Numbered from the stretch's first letter, positions 10,621 to 22,856 are shown. The stretch: DNA of 64,000 nucleotides from Enterobacter sp. RHBSTW-00994 (GCF_013782625.1 NZ_CP056199.1:1010588-1074587), one strand, 5' to 3'. Notes: a model not told the origin generated them from the letters alone. Translations and numbers: made by a program.

Positions 10621-12438
10621 ATGTTAAATGCCTGGCACCTTCCGGTTGCCCCATTTGTTAAGCAAAACAAAGACAACCTTGTGATTACGCTCTGGCTGGC
10701 GGGAGAAAATCAGCCTGAACGCGTGACGCTACGCGCCGAAATAGATAACGAAGAGACTGCGCTGAAGATGCACAAACAGCGCAGCCAACCGCAGCCGGGG
10801 ATCACCGCGTGGCGGGCAAATATTGATTTACGCAGCGGGCAACCGCGCCGCCGTTACAGCTTCAAATTGCTGTGGAATAACCGTCAGCTGTGGTTTACCC
10901 CGCAAGGATTTAGCCGTTTCCCTCCGGCACGGCTGGAACAGTTTGCGGTCGATTACCCGGACAACGGCCCGCAGTGGGTTAACGATCAGGTCTTTTACCA
11001 GATTTTCCCTGACCGTTTTGCCCGCAGCCAGAAGCGTACTGCGCAGCAGGATGAGGTCTATTACCACCATGCGGCGGGCCACGATATTATCCTGAAAGAA
11101 TGGGCTGAGCCGCTGACGGCCCAGGCGGGAGGATCGACGTTCTACGGTGGCGATCTCGACGGTATCAGTGAAAAACTTCCGTACCTGAAAAAGCTGGGCG
11201 TGACGGCGTTGTACCTGAACCCGGTGTTTAAAGCCCCGAGCGTACATAAATACGATACTGAAGACTATCGCCACGTTGATGAGCATTTTGGTGGCGATGA
11301 AGCCTTACTGCGCCTGCGTGAAAATACCAAAAACGAAGGGATGCGCCTGATTCTGGATGGTGTGTTTAACCACAGCGGTGACTCCCACGTCTGGTTCGAC
11401 CGGCATAATCAGAGCATGGGGGGCGCATGCCATAACCCTGATTCTGCGCAGCGGGACTGGTACAGCTTTAACGACGATGGTCGCGCGCTCGACTGGCTGG
11501 GTTACGCCAGCCTGCCTAAGCTCGATTTTCAGTCACCTACGCTGGTGAAAGAGATCTATGGCGGCGAGGAGAGCATTGTGCGCCATTGGTTAAAAGCGCC
11601 ATGGAGCATGGATGGCTGGCGTCTGGATGTGGTGCATATGCTTGGGGAAGCGGGTGGGGCGCGGAATAATATTCAGCACGTTGCCGGGATCACACGTTCA
11701 GCGAAAATGGCCCAGCCTGAAGCGTTTGTTTTTGGCGAGCACTTTGGCGATGCGCGTCAGTGGTTGCAGGCCGATGCGGAAGATGCGGCGATGAACTACC
11801 GGGGCTTTACCTTCCCGCTGTGGGGATTTCTCGCCAATACCGATATTTCTTACGATCCAAATCATATCGACGCCGAAACCTGCATGGCGTGGATGGATAA
11901 CTACCGTGCCGGTTTGTCACATCAGCAGCAGTTGCGGATGTTTAACCAACTGGATAGCCACGATACTGCACGTTTTAAATCACTCCTCGGTAAGGATGTG
12001 GCGCGCTTGCCGCTGGCGGTGACCTGGCTCTTTACCTGGCCTGGGGTTCCATGCATTTACTACGGTGATGAAGTGGGGCTGGATGGAAACAATGATCCGT
12101 TCTGCCGCAAGACGTTCCCGTGGAAAACGGAACACCAGGACGAGAAGTTACTCAGTCTGTATCAACGTCTGGCGAAACTGCGTAAACAAAATCAGGCATT
12201 GCGCTACGGCGGCTGTCAGGTGGTTTACGCCCACGATAATGTGGTGGTCTTTGCCCGTGTCTATAACCAGCAGCGTGTGCTGGTTGCGATCAACCGGGGT
12301 GAAGCCTGTGAAGTGGTGCTGGATGGCTCTCCACTGCTCAATGTGAAAGCGTGGCAGTTGAAAGAGGGTAAAGGTTCGCTTCAGGACGGAATACTCTCAT
12401 TACCCGCGATTTCTGCATCCATCTGGTTCGGTAATTAA
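10621..12438 (+). CDS. malZ: maltodextrin glucosidase MalZ
   Basis: Cytoplasmic alpha-glucosidase (glycoside hydrolase family 13) that removes glucose from the reducing end of maltodextrins. The 605-residue protein has an N-terminal beta domain followed by a TIM barrel with the four GH13 regions: [18 protein letters not shown] carrying the catalytic Asp, FGEHFGD carrying the acid Glu, and [11 protein letters not shown] 10621 restores the conserved MLNAWHLPV start. A GTG directly before it (10618) would add one Met. Two MalT-box-like sites lie 80-100 bases upstream. Confidence 0.96.
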   Translation: MLNAWHLPVAPFVKQNKDNLVITLWLAGENQPERVTLRAEIDNEETALKMHKQRSQPQPGITAWRANIDLRSGQPRRRYSFKLLWNNRQLWFTPQGFSRFPPARLEQFAVDYPDNGPQWVNDQVFYQIFPDRFARSQKRTAQQDEVYYHHAAGHDIILKEWAEPLTAQAGGSTFYGGDLDGISEKLPYLKKLGVTALYLNPVFKAPSVHKYDTEDYRHVDEHFGGDEALLRLRENTKNEGMRLILDGVFNHSGDSHVWFDRHNQSMGGACHNPDSAQRDWYSFNDDGRALDWLGYASLPKLDFQSPTLVKEIYGGEESIVRHWLKAPWSMDGWRLDVVHMLGEAGGARNNIQHVAGITRSAKMAQPEAFVFGEHFGDARQWLQADAEDAAMNYRGFTFPLWGFLANTDISYDPNHIDAETCMAWMDNYRAGLSHQQQLRMFNQLDSHDTARFKSLLGKDVARLPLAVTWLFTWPGVPCIYYGDEVGLDGNNDPFCRKTFPWKTEHQDEKLLSLYQRLAKLRKQNQALRYGGCQVVYAHDNVVVFARVYNQQRVLVAINRGEACEVVLDGSPLLNVKAWQLKEGKGSLQDGILSLPAISASIWFGN

Positions 12439-12443
12439 TCCTC

Positions 12444-12475
12444 TTCTGCAACGGGTACTTATGCCGGTTGCAGAA
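12444..12475. terminator. hairpin after malZ
   Basis: TTCTGCAAC (12444-12452) pairs with GTTGCAGAA (12467-12475), a perfect 9-bp stem with a 14-base loop holding two more possible pairs. It lies 5 bases after the malZ stop. No T run follows, so it is only a possible terminator. Confidence 0.45.
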
Positions 12476-12638
12476 TATTCCCCTAAGTTGTTCGGTTAAA
12501 TTCAACAGAGGGGACAAATATCTTTAATATCCGCTCAATCAAATCTCGCTATACTCAATTTGCTTTATCAGTCAGGGCCCTTTCTCATATAGCACACAAA
12601 ATCGTTGGCTTTTAACATATTGATTAAAAGGTACTTTT

Positions 12639-13280
12639 ATGTCTATTCGTGAACTGATTGACCCGTCTAACTCCGCGTTAATTTTTATCGATCATCAGCC
12701 GCAAATGTCTTTTGGCGTGGCCAATATTGACCGCCAACTTCTTAAAAATAATACGGTTGCGCTGGCGAAAGCCGGCAAAATATTTAATGTGCCGGTTATC
12801 TACACGTCAGTAGAAACCAAAAGTTTCAGTGGCTATATCTGGCCGGAATTACTGGCCGTTCACCCTGATGTCAAACCTATCGAACGTACGTCGATGAACT
12901 CCTGGGAAGATGATGCGTTTGTTGCGGCAGTGAAAGCAACGGGCCGCAAAAAACTCATCATCTCGGCCCTGTGGACTGAAGTTTGCCTCACCTTTCCGGC
13001 GCTGATGGCACTGGACGAAGGTTTTGACGTCTATGTGGTGACGGATACGTCTGGCGGAACCTCAGTGGATGCCCACGAACGCGCTATTGATCGTATGGTA
13101 CAGGCGGGTGCTGTACCCGTAACCTGGCAACAGGTTCTGCTTGAATATCAGCGTGACTGGTCACGAAAAGGCACTTATGACGCAGTCATGGATCTGGTGC
13201 GTGAGCACAGCGGGGCTTATGGGATGGGCGTTGATTATGCTTATACCCTTGTTCACGGTGCGCCAGAGCGTAAAGCGTAA
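12639..13280 (+). CDS. YcaC-like isochorismatase-fold cysteine hydrolase
   Basis: A 213-residue member of the isochorismatase-like hydrolase superfamily, closest by eye to E. coli YcaC. The catalytic triad pattern of the YcaC subgroup is visible: Asp18 in IFIDHQ, Arg83 in IERTSMNSW where many cysteine hydrolases have Lys, and nucleophile Cys116 in TEVCLTFPA. No signal peptide, so it should be cytoplasmic. The substrate is unknown; amide, nicotinamide-type or N-carbamoyl compounds are typical for the fold. It is the first gene of a three-gene cassette absent from E. coli at this locus. A TATACT at 12550-12555 may be its -10. Confidence 0.85.
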   Translation: MSIRELIDPSNSALIFIDHQPQMSFGVANIDRQLLKNNTVALAKAGKIFNVPVIYTSVETKSFSGYIWPELLAVHPDVKPIERTSMNSWEDDAFVAAVKATGRKKLIISALWTEVCLTFPALMALDEGFDVYVVTDTSGGTSVDAHERAIDRMVQAGAVPVTWQQVLLEYQRDWSRKGTYDAVMDLVREHSGAYGMGVDYAYTLVHGAPERKA

Positions 13281-13328
13281 TCCTTTGGGGGCGAGGTTCT
13301 CTCGCCCATCAATGACCAGGAAATCCTT

Positions 13329-13874
13329 ATGGCGCAAACATCACATGTGACGCTGGTGATCACACATACGTTACTTCCGGGGCAGGCCGGGCGATACGAA
13401 CAGTGGCTGGGCAAGATTATGCCCATTGCCGCTGAGTTTCCCGGCCATCTTGGCGCGAACGTCATTCGTCCCTCCGGCGAACAGGACCTGTGGACGGTGA
13501 TCATTCGCTTCGACACCATTGAGCATCTTTATGCCTGGACGCAATCAGACACGCGTACGGTGCTGGTTAAAGAGATCGAACCGTTGCTGGCAGAAGGCGA
13601 TAAAACTGAAGTGCGTACGGAAGCTGCCTTCTGGTTTACTCCGCCAGAGGTCCATGTACGTAAGCCAAAGCAGTGGAAACAGTTTCTGATTACGCTGCTG
13701 GTTATTTTCCCCAGTACCAACGTTGTACCGCTGGTAACAGGCGCGCTGCTTCCTGGCCTGAAAGGTTCTTTATTGCTGCATTTGATTAACGATGCATCTG
13801 TGGTCGCGCTGGTGGTCTGGCTGTGGATGCCCATCGTGACCCGTCTGTTTGCCGGATGGCTTAAAAAAGCCTGA
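13329..13874 (+). CDS. ABM-domain protein with C-terminal membrane segments
   Basis: A 181-residue protein whose first about 95 residues look like an antibiotic-biosynthesis-monooxygenase (ABM, dimeric alpha/beta barrel) domain: a QAGRYEQWLGKI helix, then FPGHLGANVIRPSG and a WTVIIRFD strand. The rest (from about residue 115) is two hydrophobic stretches around KQFLITLLVIFPSTNVVP and LINDASVVALVVWLWMP, suggesting a membrane hairpin. ABM proteins can oxidise quinols or bind small aromatics, but no cofactor residue is evident here. It lies 48 bases after the YcaC-like gene and 21 bases before the amidohydrolase, so the three are probably one operon. Confidence 0.75.
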   Translation: MAQTSHVTLVITHTLLPGQAGRYEQWLGKIMPIAAEFPGHLGANVIRPSGEQDLWTVIIRFDTIEHLYAWTQSDTRTVLVKEIEPLLAEGDKTEVRTEAAFWFTPPEVHVRKPKQWKQFLITLLVIFPSTNVVPLVTGALLPGLKGSLLLHLINDASVVALVVWLWMPIVTRLFAGWLKKA

Positions 13875-13895
13875 TCTGGCGTGAAGGAGTTCGTT

Positions 13896-15764
13896 ATGTC
13901 TCAAACTGCCACACTGATCTTAACCAAAGGTAAGGTCCATACGCTCGATCGTGAAATGCTGCAAACTGAAGCGGTTGCGATCGCCAACGGCAAGATCCTT
14001 GCGACCGGAAGCCACGATCGCATCATGAGTTATGCCGAGCAAGGCACACAGATTATTGATTTGCAGGGAAGTACGGTGATCCCCGGTCTCAACGATTCGC
14101 ATCTGCACCTGATTCGCGGCGGGCTGAATTATAACCTTGAGCTACGTTGGGAAGGTGTGCCCTCGCTGTCGGATGCGCTGCGTATGCTAAAAGATCAGGC
14201 CGATCGTACGCCGTCGCCGCAGTGGGTTCGTGTGGTGGGGGGCTGGAGTGAATTCCAGTTTGCCGAACGCCGGATGCCAACCATTGAAGAACTCAATGAA
14301 GCTGCGCCAGATACCCCGGTGTTTGTTCTCCATCTGTACGATCGTGCACTGCTTAACCGCGCAGCGCTGAAAGCGGTAGGTTACACCAAAGAAACGCCAA
14401 ACCCGGCAGGGGGAGAGATCGTTCGGGATAATAACGGTAATCCAACCGGGATGCTGATTGCTAAACCGAATGCGATGATCCTCTATTCTACGCTGGCGAA
14501 AGGGCCGAAATTGCCACTTGAGCAGCAGGTAAACTCCACGCGACAGTTTATGCGAGAGCTGAACCGTCTGGGGCTGACCAGCGCCATTGACGCAGGTGGC
14601 GGTTTCCAGAATTACCCGGAAGATTACGAGATCATCGAGGAACTGCATGTAAAAGAGCAGATGACGATCCGCATTGCCTACAACCTTTTCACCCAGCGAC
14701 CAAAACAGGAACTGGAGGATTTTGAGCGCTGGACCGATATGCTCAAGCCAGGCCAGGGGACCGATTTCTATCGGGCTAACGGCGCGGGTGAAATGCTGGT
14801 CTTTTCAGCTGCAGATTTTGAAGATTTTCTCCAGCCTCGTCCGGATTTACCCGAGGGGATGGAAGACGAGCTGGAACGCGTGGTTCGTCATCTGGTCGAG
14901 CATCGCTGGCCGTTCCGTCTGCATGCGACTTATGATGAATCCATCAGCCGAATGTTGGACGTGTTCGAGAAGGTAAACCGTGACATTCCGTTTAATGGTC
15001 TGCACTGGTTCTTTGATCATGCGGAGACCATCACCGAGCGCAATATCGAGCGTGTCAAAGCGTTGGGCGGCGGGATTGCAGTACAACACCGTATGGCTTT
15101 CCAGGGGGAGTATTTTGTCGACCGCTACGGTAAAGAGGCGGTGAAACATACTCCGCCGGTTGCCAAAATGCTGGAACTGGATGTGCCGGTCGGTTTAGGT
15201 ACTGATGCTACCCGCGTGGCGAGCTATAACCCGTGGACGGCGCTCTACTGGCTGGTTTCAGGACGCACTGTCGGCGGACTGACAATGTATGACGATAATA
15301 ACCGTCTGCCGCGTGATGTGGCGCTTGAACTGTGGACCGCAGGCAGCGCCTGGTTCTCCAGTGAACAGGGCAAAAAAGGGCGCATCGTGGAAGGGCAACT
15401 TGCCGATTTGGTGGTGCTCTCGAAAGATTTCTTCAGCGTGCCAGAAGAGGAGATCAAAGGCATTGAGTCGGTGCTGACGGTGGTAGATGGCAAAGTCGTG
15501 TATGCTGCAGGGCACTTTAGCCCACTTGCTCCGCCGCCGATCCCGGTATTGCCTGAGTGGTCTCCGGTCGTGAAGGTTCCGGGGCATTACCGTTCAGCGC
15601 CGCCAGCGGCCAGTAAAGTGGGCGCGGTGGTACAGATGCATCAGTGCATTGGCAGTTGCGGTGTGCATGGCCACGCGCATGGCATTGCGCGTCAGTCGGA
15701 TATTCCGGTGTCGGATGAGCAGGCGTTCTGGGGTGTGCTGGGATGTTCGTGTTTCGCGTTTTAA
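13896..15764 (+). CDS. YtcJ-type amidohydrolase with Cys/His-rich tail
   Basis: A 622-residue metal-dependent hydrolase of the amidohydrolase (YtcJ-like) superfamily. The N-terminal beta sandwich ends in IPGLNDSHLHL with the metal-binding pair His69/His71; later comes LDVPVGLGTDATRVASYNPW with the family Asp. The start chosen is ATG 13896, because AAGGAG (13883-13888) is well placed before it, whereas the upstream in-frame GTG at 13881 overlaps that site. The last 45 residues (from about 578) are unusual: CxxxC at 584/588, HxHxH at 591-595 and CxC at 617/619. Substrate unknown; a bidirectional terminator follows. Confidence 0.85.
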   Translation: MSQTATLILTKGKVHTLDREMLQTEAVAIANGKILATGSHDRIMSYAEQGTQIIDLQGSTVIPGLNDSHLHLIRGGLNYNLELRWEGVPSLSDALRMLKDQADRTPSPQWVRVVGGWSEFQFAERRMPTIEELNEAAPDTPVFVLHLYDRALLNRAALKAVGYTKETPNPAGGEIVRDNNGNPTGMLIAKPNAMILYSTLAKGPKLPLEQQVNSTRQFMRELNRLGLTSAIDAGGGFQNYPEDYEIIEELHVKEQMTIRIAYNLFTQRPKQELEDFERWTDMLKPGQGTDFYRANGAGEMLVFSAADFEDFLQPRPDLPEGMEDELERVVRHLVEHRWPFRLHATYDESISRMLDVFEKVNRDIPFNGLHWFFDHAETITERNIERVKALGGGIAVQHRMAFQGEYFVDRYGKEAVKHTPPVAKMLELDVPVGLGTDATRVASYNPWTALYWLVSGRTVGGLTMYDDNNRLPRDVALELWTAGSAWFSSEQGKKGRIVEGQLADLVVLSKDFFSVPEEEIKGIESVLTVVDGKVVYAAGHFSPLAPPPIPVLPEWSPVVKVPGHYRSAPPAASKVGAVVQMHQCIGSCGVHGHAHGIARQSDIPVSDEQAFWGVLGCSCFAF

Positions 15765-15765
15765 A

Positions 15766-15795
15766 TTAAAAAGGCCCGCATTAGCGGGCCTTTCT
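15766..15795. terminator. bidirectional terminator, amidohydrolase/tsaA
   Basis: AAGGCCCGC (15771-15779) pairs with GCGGGCCTT (15784-15792) around loop ATTA, with A-rich and T-rich flanks on the two sides. It serves the two convergent genes. Confidence 0.85.
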
Positions 15796-15809
15796 CGTCA
15801 ACCGGCCGA

Positions 15810-16412
15810 TTACAGGCTGGATACGTTCTCGGACAGGTATTTAGCCACGCCGTCTGGAGACGCGTTCATGCCTTCTTTGCCTTTTTCCCACTGAGCCGGG
15901 CACACTTCACCGTGCTCTTCGTGGAACTGCAGCGCATCAACCATACGCAGCATTTCGTCGATGTTACGACCCAGTGGTAGATCGTTCACCACCTGGTGAC
16001 GAACGATGCCGTTAGCATCGATCAGGAAAGAACCGCGCAGTGCAACGCCAGCGTCCGGATGTTCGATACCGTAAGCCTGTTGAACTTCACGTTTGATGTC
16101 CGCAACCATTGCGTATTTCACCGCACCGATGCCGCCTTTGTCGACAGGGGTGTTACGCCATGCGTTGTGTACAAATTCAGAGTCGAAGGAAACACCCACA
16201 ACTTCAACGCCACGTTTCTGGAATTCTTCGTAACGTTTGTCGAAAGCGATCAGTTCAGATGGGCAAACGAAAGTGAAGTCCATTGGCCAGAAGAACAGAA
16301 CGGTCGCTTTACCGTTGGTGTGCTGTTTGAAATTGAAATTTTCAACGATTTCACCGTTGCCCAGAACTGCTGCAGCTGTAAAATCCGGAGCCGGACGAGT
16401 TACCAGAACCAT
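15810..16412 (-). CDS. tsaA: typical 2-Cys peroxiredoxin TsaA (AhpC family)
   Basis: Thiol peroxidase that reduces hydrogen peroxide and organic hydroperoxides. The 200-residue protein has the peroxidatic Cys50 in DFTFVCPSE and the resolving Cys171 in HGEVCPAQW, the typical 2-Cys arrangement, plus WPMDFTF before the active site. A gene called tsaA at this position next to acpH is known from Salmonella; E. coli K-12 lacks it here. It has its own promoter (TTGTCT, 17 bp, TATACT, at 16488 to 16460) and AGGAG 7 bases before the ATG. It is convergent with the amidohydrolase cassette. Confidence 0.9.
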   Translation of the reverse strand: MVLVTRPAPDFTAAAVLGNGEIVENFNFKQHTNGKATVLFFWPMDFTFVCPSELIAFDKRYEEFQKRGVEVVGVSFDSEFVHNAWRNTPVDKGGIGAVKYAMVADIKREVQQAYGIEHPDAGVALRGSFLIDANGIVRHQVVNDLPLGRNIDEMLRMVDALQFHEEHGEVCPAQWEKGKEGMNASPDGVAKYLSENVSSL

Positions 16413-16459
16413 ATGATTCTCCTGTAGATACTAAGGTTATTTGGAACGCAACGCGAGCC

Positions 16460-16488
16460 AGTATAGAGAGTGTCAGACAGTAAGACAA
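16460..16488 (-). promoter_or_regulatory. tsaA promoter
   Basis: On the minus strand TTGTCT (16488 to 16483), a 17-bp spacer and TATACT (16465 to 16460) form a good sigma-70 promoter about 48 bases before the tsaA start. Confidence 0.65.
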
Positions 16489-16538
16489 AGAGGTGGTGAC
16501 AATCGTTCCGCCAGCTTTTACCTATCAATGCCCTTTCT

Positions 16539-16647
16539 ATACGCAAAATCCTTCAAGTTGCATCACGGCGGTACGTCCGGGGATCCCCTGGAGCTTACGT
16601 AGCTCAAGGACTGGGTGAGCGGACGTAGCCTGAAGGATGAAGCGTAT
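16539..16647. repeat. ERIC element 1 (109 bp) abutting acpH
   Basis: The core, reading GGAGCTTACGTAG then ACTGGGTGAGCG, resembles the ERIC (enterobacterial repetitive intergenic consensus) centre. The ends are inverted (ATACGC at 16539, GCGTAT at 16642) with CCTTCAA/TGAAGG just inside. It is 109 bp, shorter than the usual about 127 bp. Its right end touches the acpH stop codon (16648-16650) without altering the protein. Confidence 0.85.
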
Positions 16648-17229
16648 TTAAAGTTGTTTGTTTTTCGCCTGTGCCATCATGCGCGGATAAAACTGCCAGA
16701 AGCGGGTCTCCAGCGCGTCATAATGGGTGTCCAGATCGTGCCAGGAATCGCGCAGGGCATCCAGACGCGGGCGGCGACTGGCCATGCCGTTGAGTACCCG
16801 CTGAATAAACGCCATCTCGCGATACCGCTCGAGCCAGCGCTCGGACCATAAATAGTCGTTCAGATTCACAAAGCGCGGCGGCGAGTCCGGCAAAATCGTG
16901 GCGATCTGCGAATGGGCATAGTGGACGAACTCAGGTAAAGGCAGGTCGGGTGACACGGCTTCCCAGTGCCGCGACAAAAAGTGATCCCACATAACATCCA
17001 GCGTAATGGGGGCAACCCGGCGTGTTTCGGGGCGAAACCACGCTTTCGCTTCGTTCACTTCAGGCAGATTGTCGGTCAGTACATCGATCCGGCGATGCAT
17101 GAAAATCCCTTCGACCACTTCAGCAGGATAGTCATCTGCGGGATTACCGCGCACAAAATCGGCCAGCAAATTGCCGGAAAGAGAGCTGTTAGCAAGATGT
17201 GCGAGATGCAGGTGAGCGAGAAAATTCAT
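16648..17229 (-). CDS. acpH: acyl carrier protein phosphodiesterase AcpH
   Basis: Removes the 4'-phosphopantetheine group from acyl carrier protein. The 193-residue product starts at [12 protein letters not shown] (ATG at 17229); an in-frame upstream ATG would add 13 residues not found in E. coli AcpH. Family marks are [21 protein letters not shown] and the [10 protein letters not shown] stretch with clustered Asp/His residues that bind manganese. It is divergent from queA, with starts 92 bases apart. The 3' end is directly followed by an ERIC element, so termination may rely on that repeat. Confidence 0.94.
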   Translation of the reverse strand: MNFLAHLHLAHLANSSLSGNLLADFVRGNPADDYPAEVVEGIFMHRRIDVLTDNLPEVNEAKAWFRPETRRVAPITLDVMWDHFLSRHWEAVSPDLPLPEFVHYAHSQIATILPDSPPRFVNLNDYLWSERWLERYREMAFIQRVLNGMASRRPRLDALRDSWHDLDTHYDALETRFWQFYPRMMAQAKNKQL

Positions 17230-17321
17230 GCGTTTTATTTGTCCAGATACGGCTAGTTGTTGCAGCAAAGGGGCGTGAGCACTAGACTATGCCGCCTGTT
17301 TTTAAGTCACGAGTATACGTC

Positions 17322-19573
<2,252 letters not shown>

Positions 19574-19595
19574 TTTTAATAATGAGGGAATTTGA

Positions 19596-19928
19596 ATGAG
19601 CTTTTTTATTTCTGATGCGGTAGCAGCAACAGGTGCTCCGGCGCAGGGCAGCCCGATGTCTCTGATTCTGATGCTGGTTGTGTTCGGTCTGATCTTCTAC
19701 TTCATGATCCTGCGCCCACAGCAGAAACGCACCAAAGAGCACAAAAATCTGATGAGCTCCATCGCAAAAGGCGATGAAGTGCTGACCAATGGCGGTCTGG
19801 TTGGTCGCGTGACGAAAGTAGCTGAAACTGGCTATATCTCTATCGCGCTGAACGATACCACTGAAGTGGTTATCAAACGTGACTTCGTAGCTGCCGTTCT
19901 GCCGAAAGGCACTATGAAGGCGCTGTAA
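19596..19928 (+). CDS. yajC: preprotein translocase accessory subunit YajC
   Basis: Small inner-membrane partner of SecDF in the Sec holotranslocon. It has 110 residues with one membrane helix (about residues 20-40, LILMLVVFGLIFYFMILRP) ending in the conserved RPQQKR, then a cytoplasmic domain with GDEVLTNGGLVGRV. It lies 22 bases after tgt and 27 bases before secD in the same operon. Confidence 0.96.
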   Translation: MSFFISDAVAATGAPAQGSPMSLILMLVVFGLIFYFMILRPQQKRTKEHKNLMSSIAKGDEVLTNGGLVGRVTKVAETGYISIALNDTTEVVIKRDFVAAVLPKGTMKAL

Positions 19929-19955
19929 TCCCAACTTTTCCCAAAGGGAACTGCC

Positions 19956-21803
19956 GTGTTAAACCGTTATCCTTTGTGGAAGTACATCATGCTGGTCGTC
20001 GTGATTCTCGTCGGCCTGCTGTACGCGCTTCCCAACCTGTATGGTGAGGATCCGGCCGTTCAAATCACTGGCGCGCGCGGTGTCGCCGCCAGTGAGCAAA
20101 CGCTGATCCAGGTCCAGAAAACGTTACAAGAAGAAAAAATTACCGCTAAGTCTGTGGCACTGGAAGAGGGCGCAATTCTTGCTCGCTTCGACACCACCGA
20201 CACGCAACTCCGCGCGCGTGAAGCGCTGATGGGCGTGCTGGGTGATAAGTATGTCGTGGCGCTGAACCTTGCTCCTGCAACCCCGCGTTGGCTGGCTGCA
20301 CTGAATGCAGAGCCAATGAAACTTGGTCTTGACCTGCGTGGTGGTGTTCACTTCCTGATGGAAGTGGATATGGATACTGCTCTGGGCAAACTGCAGGAAC
20401 AGAATATCGACGGCCTGCGTAGCGATCTGCGTGAAAAAGGCATCGCATACACTACCGTGCGTAAAGAAGATAACTACGGCATGAGCATCACGTTCCGCGA
20501 CAGCGCGGCACGCGATCAGGCTGTTACTTACCTGTCTCAACGCCATCGTGATCTGGTTATCACTTCTCAGGGCAGTAATCAGCTGCGCGCGGTGATGACG
20601 GATGCGCGTCTGAGCGAAGCGCGTGAATATGCGGTTCAACAGAACATCAATATTCTGCGTAACCGTGTAAACCAACTGGGTGTGGCTGAGCCGCTGGTAC
20701 AGCGTCAGGGTGCTGACCGTATCGTGGTTGAGCTGCCTGGTATCCAGGACACTGCGCGTGCGAAAGAGATTCTCGGTGCGACTGCAACGCTGGAATTCCG
20801 TCTGGTAAACAGCAATGTTGATCAGTCTGCTGCTGCCTCTGGCCGTATTCCAGGTGACTCTGAAGTGAAACAGACGCGTGAAGGCCAGCCTGTTGTGCTG
20901 TACAAACGCGTGATCCTGACCGGTGACCACATCACCGATTCCACTTCAAGCCAGGATGAGTACAACCAGCCGCAGGTTAACATTTCGCTGGATAGTGCGG
21001 GTGGTAACATCATGTCTAACTTCACCAAGGACAATATCGGTAAACCGATGGCGACCCTGTTTGTGGAGTACAAAGACAGCGGTAAGAAAGATGCCAATGG
21101 CCGCGCGGTTCTGGTGAAGGAAGAAGAGGTGATTAACATCGCCAACATCCAGTCTCGTCTGGGTAACAGCTTCCGTATCACGGGGATCAGCAACCCGAAT
21201 GAAGCGCGTCAGCTTTCGCTGCTTCTGCGTGCTGGTGCATTGATTGCACCAATTCAGATTGTTGAAGAACGTACGATTGGTCCAACCCTGGGTATGCAGA
21301 ACATCAAGCAGGGTCTGGAAGCCTGTCTGGCCGGTCTGGTAGTGTCTATCCTCTTCATGATCTTCTTCTACAAGAAGTTCGGTCTGATTGCGACCTCTGC
21401 GCTGGTGGCGAACCTGGTCCTGATTATCGGCATTATGTCCCTGCTGCCAGGGGCGACTCTGACTATGCCGGGTATTGCGGGTATCGTGCTAACCCTTGCG
21501 GTGGCAGTCGACGCCAACGTACTGATAAACGAGCGTATCAAAGAAGAACTGAGTAACGGTCGTTCTGTGCAGCAGGCGATCGAAGAAGGCTACAAAGGCG
21601 CGTTCAGCTCAATCTTTGATGCGAACGTAACAACACTGATTAAGGTTCTTATCCTGTATGCAGTGGGTACTGGCGCGATCAAAGGCTTTGCGATTACAAC
21701 CGGTATCGGTGTCGCGACGTCGATGTTTACCGCTATTGTCGGCACCCGTGCCATCGTGAACCTGCTGTACGGCGGCAAGCGCGTTAAAAAGCTGTCTATC
21801 TGA
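19956..21803 (+). CDS. secD: protein translocase subunit SecD
   Basis: RND-superfamily membrane protein that, with SecF, uses proton motive force to drive late steps of protein export. The 615 residues show an N-terminal helix ([21 protein letters not shown]), a large periplasmic region with the D1 motif [11 protein letters not shown], and five C-terminal helices including [20 protein letters not shown] with the proton-path Asp. It starts with GTG at 19956, GGGAA lying upstream. It overlaps no neighbour; secF begins 10 bases later. Confidence 0.97.
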   Translation: MLNRYPLWKYIMLVVVILVGLLYALPNLYGEDPAVQITGARGVAASEQTLIQVQKTLQEEKITAKSVALEEGAILARFDTTDTQLRAREALMGVLGDKYVVALNLAPATPRWLAALNAEPMKLGLDLRGGVHFLMEVDMDTALGKLQEQNIDGLRSDLREKGIAYTTVRKEDNYGMSITFRDSAARDQAVTYLSQRHRDLVITSQGSNQLRAVMTDARLSEAREYAVQQNINILRNRVNQLGVAEPLVQRQGADRIVVELPGIQDTARAKEILGATATLEFRLVNSNVDQSAAASGRIPGDSEVKQTREGQPVVLYKRVILTGDHITDSTSSQDEYNQPQVNISLDSAGGNIMSNFTKDNIGKPMATLFVEYKDSGKKDANGRAVLVKEEEVINIANIQSRLGNSFRITGISNPNEARQLSLLLRAGALIAPIQIVEERTIGPTLGMQNIKQGLEACLAGLVVSILFMIFFYKKFGLIATSALVANLVLIIGIMSLLPGATLTMPGIAGIVLTLAVAVDANVLINERIKEELSNGRSVQQAIEEGYKGAFSSIFDANVTTLIKVLILYAVGTGAIKGFAITTGIGVATSMFTAIVGTRAIVNLLYGGKRVKKLSI

Positions 21804-21813
21804 GGAGTGCGTT

Positions 21814-22785
21814 GTGGCACAGGAATATACTGTTGAACAATTAAACCACGGCCGTAAAGTCTGGGACTTTATGCGCTGGGACTACTGGGCCTTCGGCATT
21901 TCAGGTTTTCTGCTGATTTTGTCCATCGTCATTATGGGTGTGAAAGGTTTTAACTGGGGTCTCGATTTCACCGGCGGTACGGTGATTGAGATTACGCTGG
22001 AAAAACCGGTCGATATGGACCAGATGCGTCTGTCGCTGCAGAAAGCGGGCTTTGAAGAGCCGCTGTTGCAGAACTTCGGCAGCAGCCGTGACATCATGGT
22101 GCGTATGCCTCCCGTCCACGATGCCAATGGCAGCCAGGAGTTGGGGAGCAAGGTCGTTAACGTGATTAACGAAACGACCAGCCAACATGCACTGGTTAAG
22201 CGAATTGAGTTTGTGGGGCCAAGCGTCGGTGCAGATCTTGCGCAGACGGGGGCGATGGCGCTGATGGCTGCGCTGATCTCCATCCTGGTTTACGTCGGTT
22301 TCCGCTTCGAGTGGCGACTGGCGGCAGGTGTTGTCATTGCACTGGCGCACGACGTGGTGATCACCATGGGCGTACTGTCACTGTTCCATATTGAGATTGA
22401 CCTGACCATTGTGGCATCGCTGATGTCGGTTATCGGTTACTCACTGAACGACAGTATCGTGGTATCGGACCGTATTCGTGAAAACTTCCGTAAGATCCGT
22501 CGCGGTACGCCGTACGAAATCTTTAACGTATCGTTAACCCAAACGCTGCACCGTACATTGATCACGTCCGGTACGACCTTAATGGTTATCCTGATGCTGT
22601 ATCTCTTCGGCGGCCCGGTTCTGGAAGGCTTCTCGCTGACCATGTTGATTGGTGTGTCTATCGGTACGGCGTCGTCTATTTACGTCGCGTCGGCACTGGC
22701 ACTGAAACTCGGCATGAAGCGCGAACACTTGCTCCAGCAGAAAGTCGAAAAAGAAGGGGCGGATCAGCCGTCTATTCTGCCATAA
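21814..22785 (+). CDS. secF: protein translocase subunit SecF
   Basis: Partner of SecD. It has 323 residues with six membrane helices; the D1-like [11 protein letters not shown] motif is at the N-terminal periplasmic end, and [18 protein letters not shown] carries the conserved Asp residues of the transmembrane core. It starts with GTG behind GAGGAG. A strong terminator follows, ending the queA-secF operon. In E. coli yajD comes next; here it is absent and a VOC/WYL gene pair takes the place. Confidence 0.97.
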   Translation: MAQEYTVEQLNHGRKVWDFMRWDYWAFGISGFLLILSIVIMGVKGFNWGLDFTGGTVIEITLEKPVDMDQMRLSLQKAGFEEPLLQNFGSSRDIMVRMPPVHDANGSQELGSKVVNVINETTSQHALVKRIEFVGPSVGADLAQTGAMALMAALISILVYVGFRFEWRLAAGVVIALAHDVVITMGVLSLFHIEIDLTIVASLMSVIGYSLNDSIVVSDRIRENFRKIRRGTPYEIFNVSLTQTLHRTLITSGTTLMVILMLYLFGGPVLEGFSLTMLIGVSIGTASSIYVASALALKLGMKREHLLQQKVEKEGADQPSILP

Positions 22786-22810
22786 GCAGACATCTGCTCA
22801 GTGAACTGAA

Positions 22811-22838
22811 ATCCCGGTCAACAGACCGGGATTTTTTT
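22811..22838 (+). terminator. secF operon terminator
   Basis: ATCCCGGT (22811-22818) pairs with ACCGGGAT (22825-22832), followed by a run of seven T. It lies 25 bases after the secF stop. Confidence 0.9.
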
Positions 22839-22856
22839 GTCTGTATCTGGCAAACA

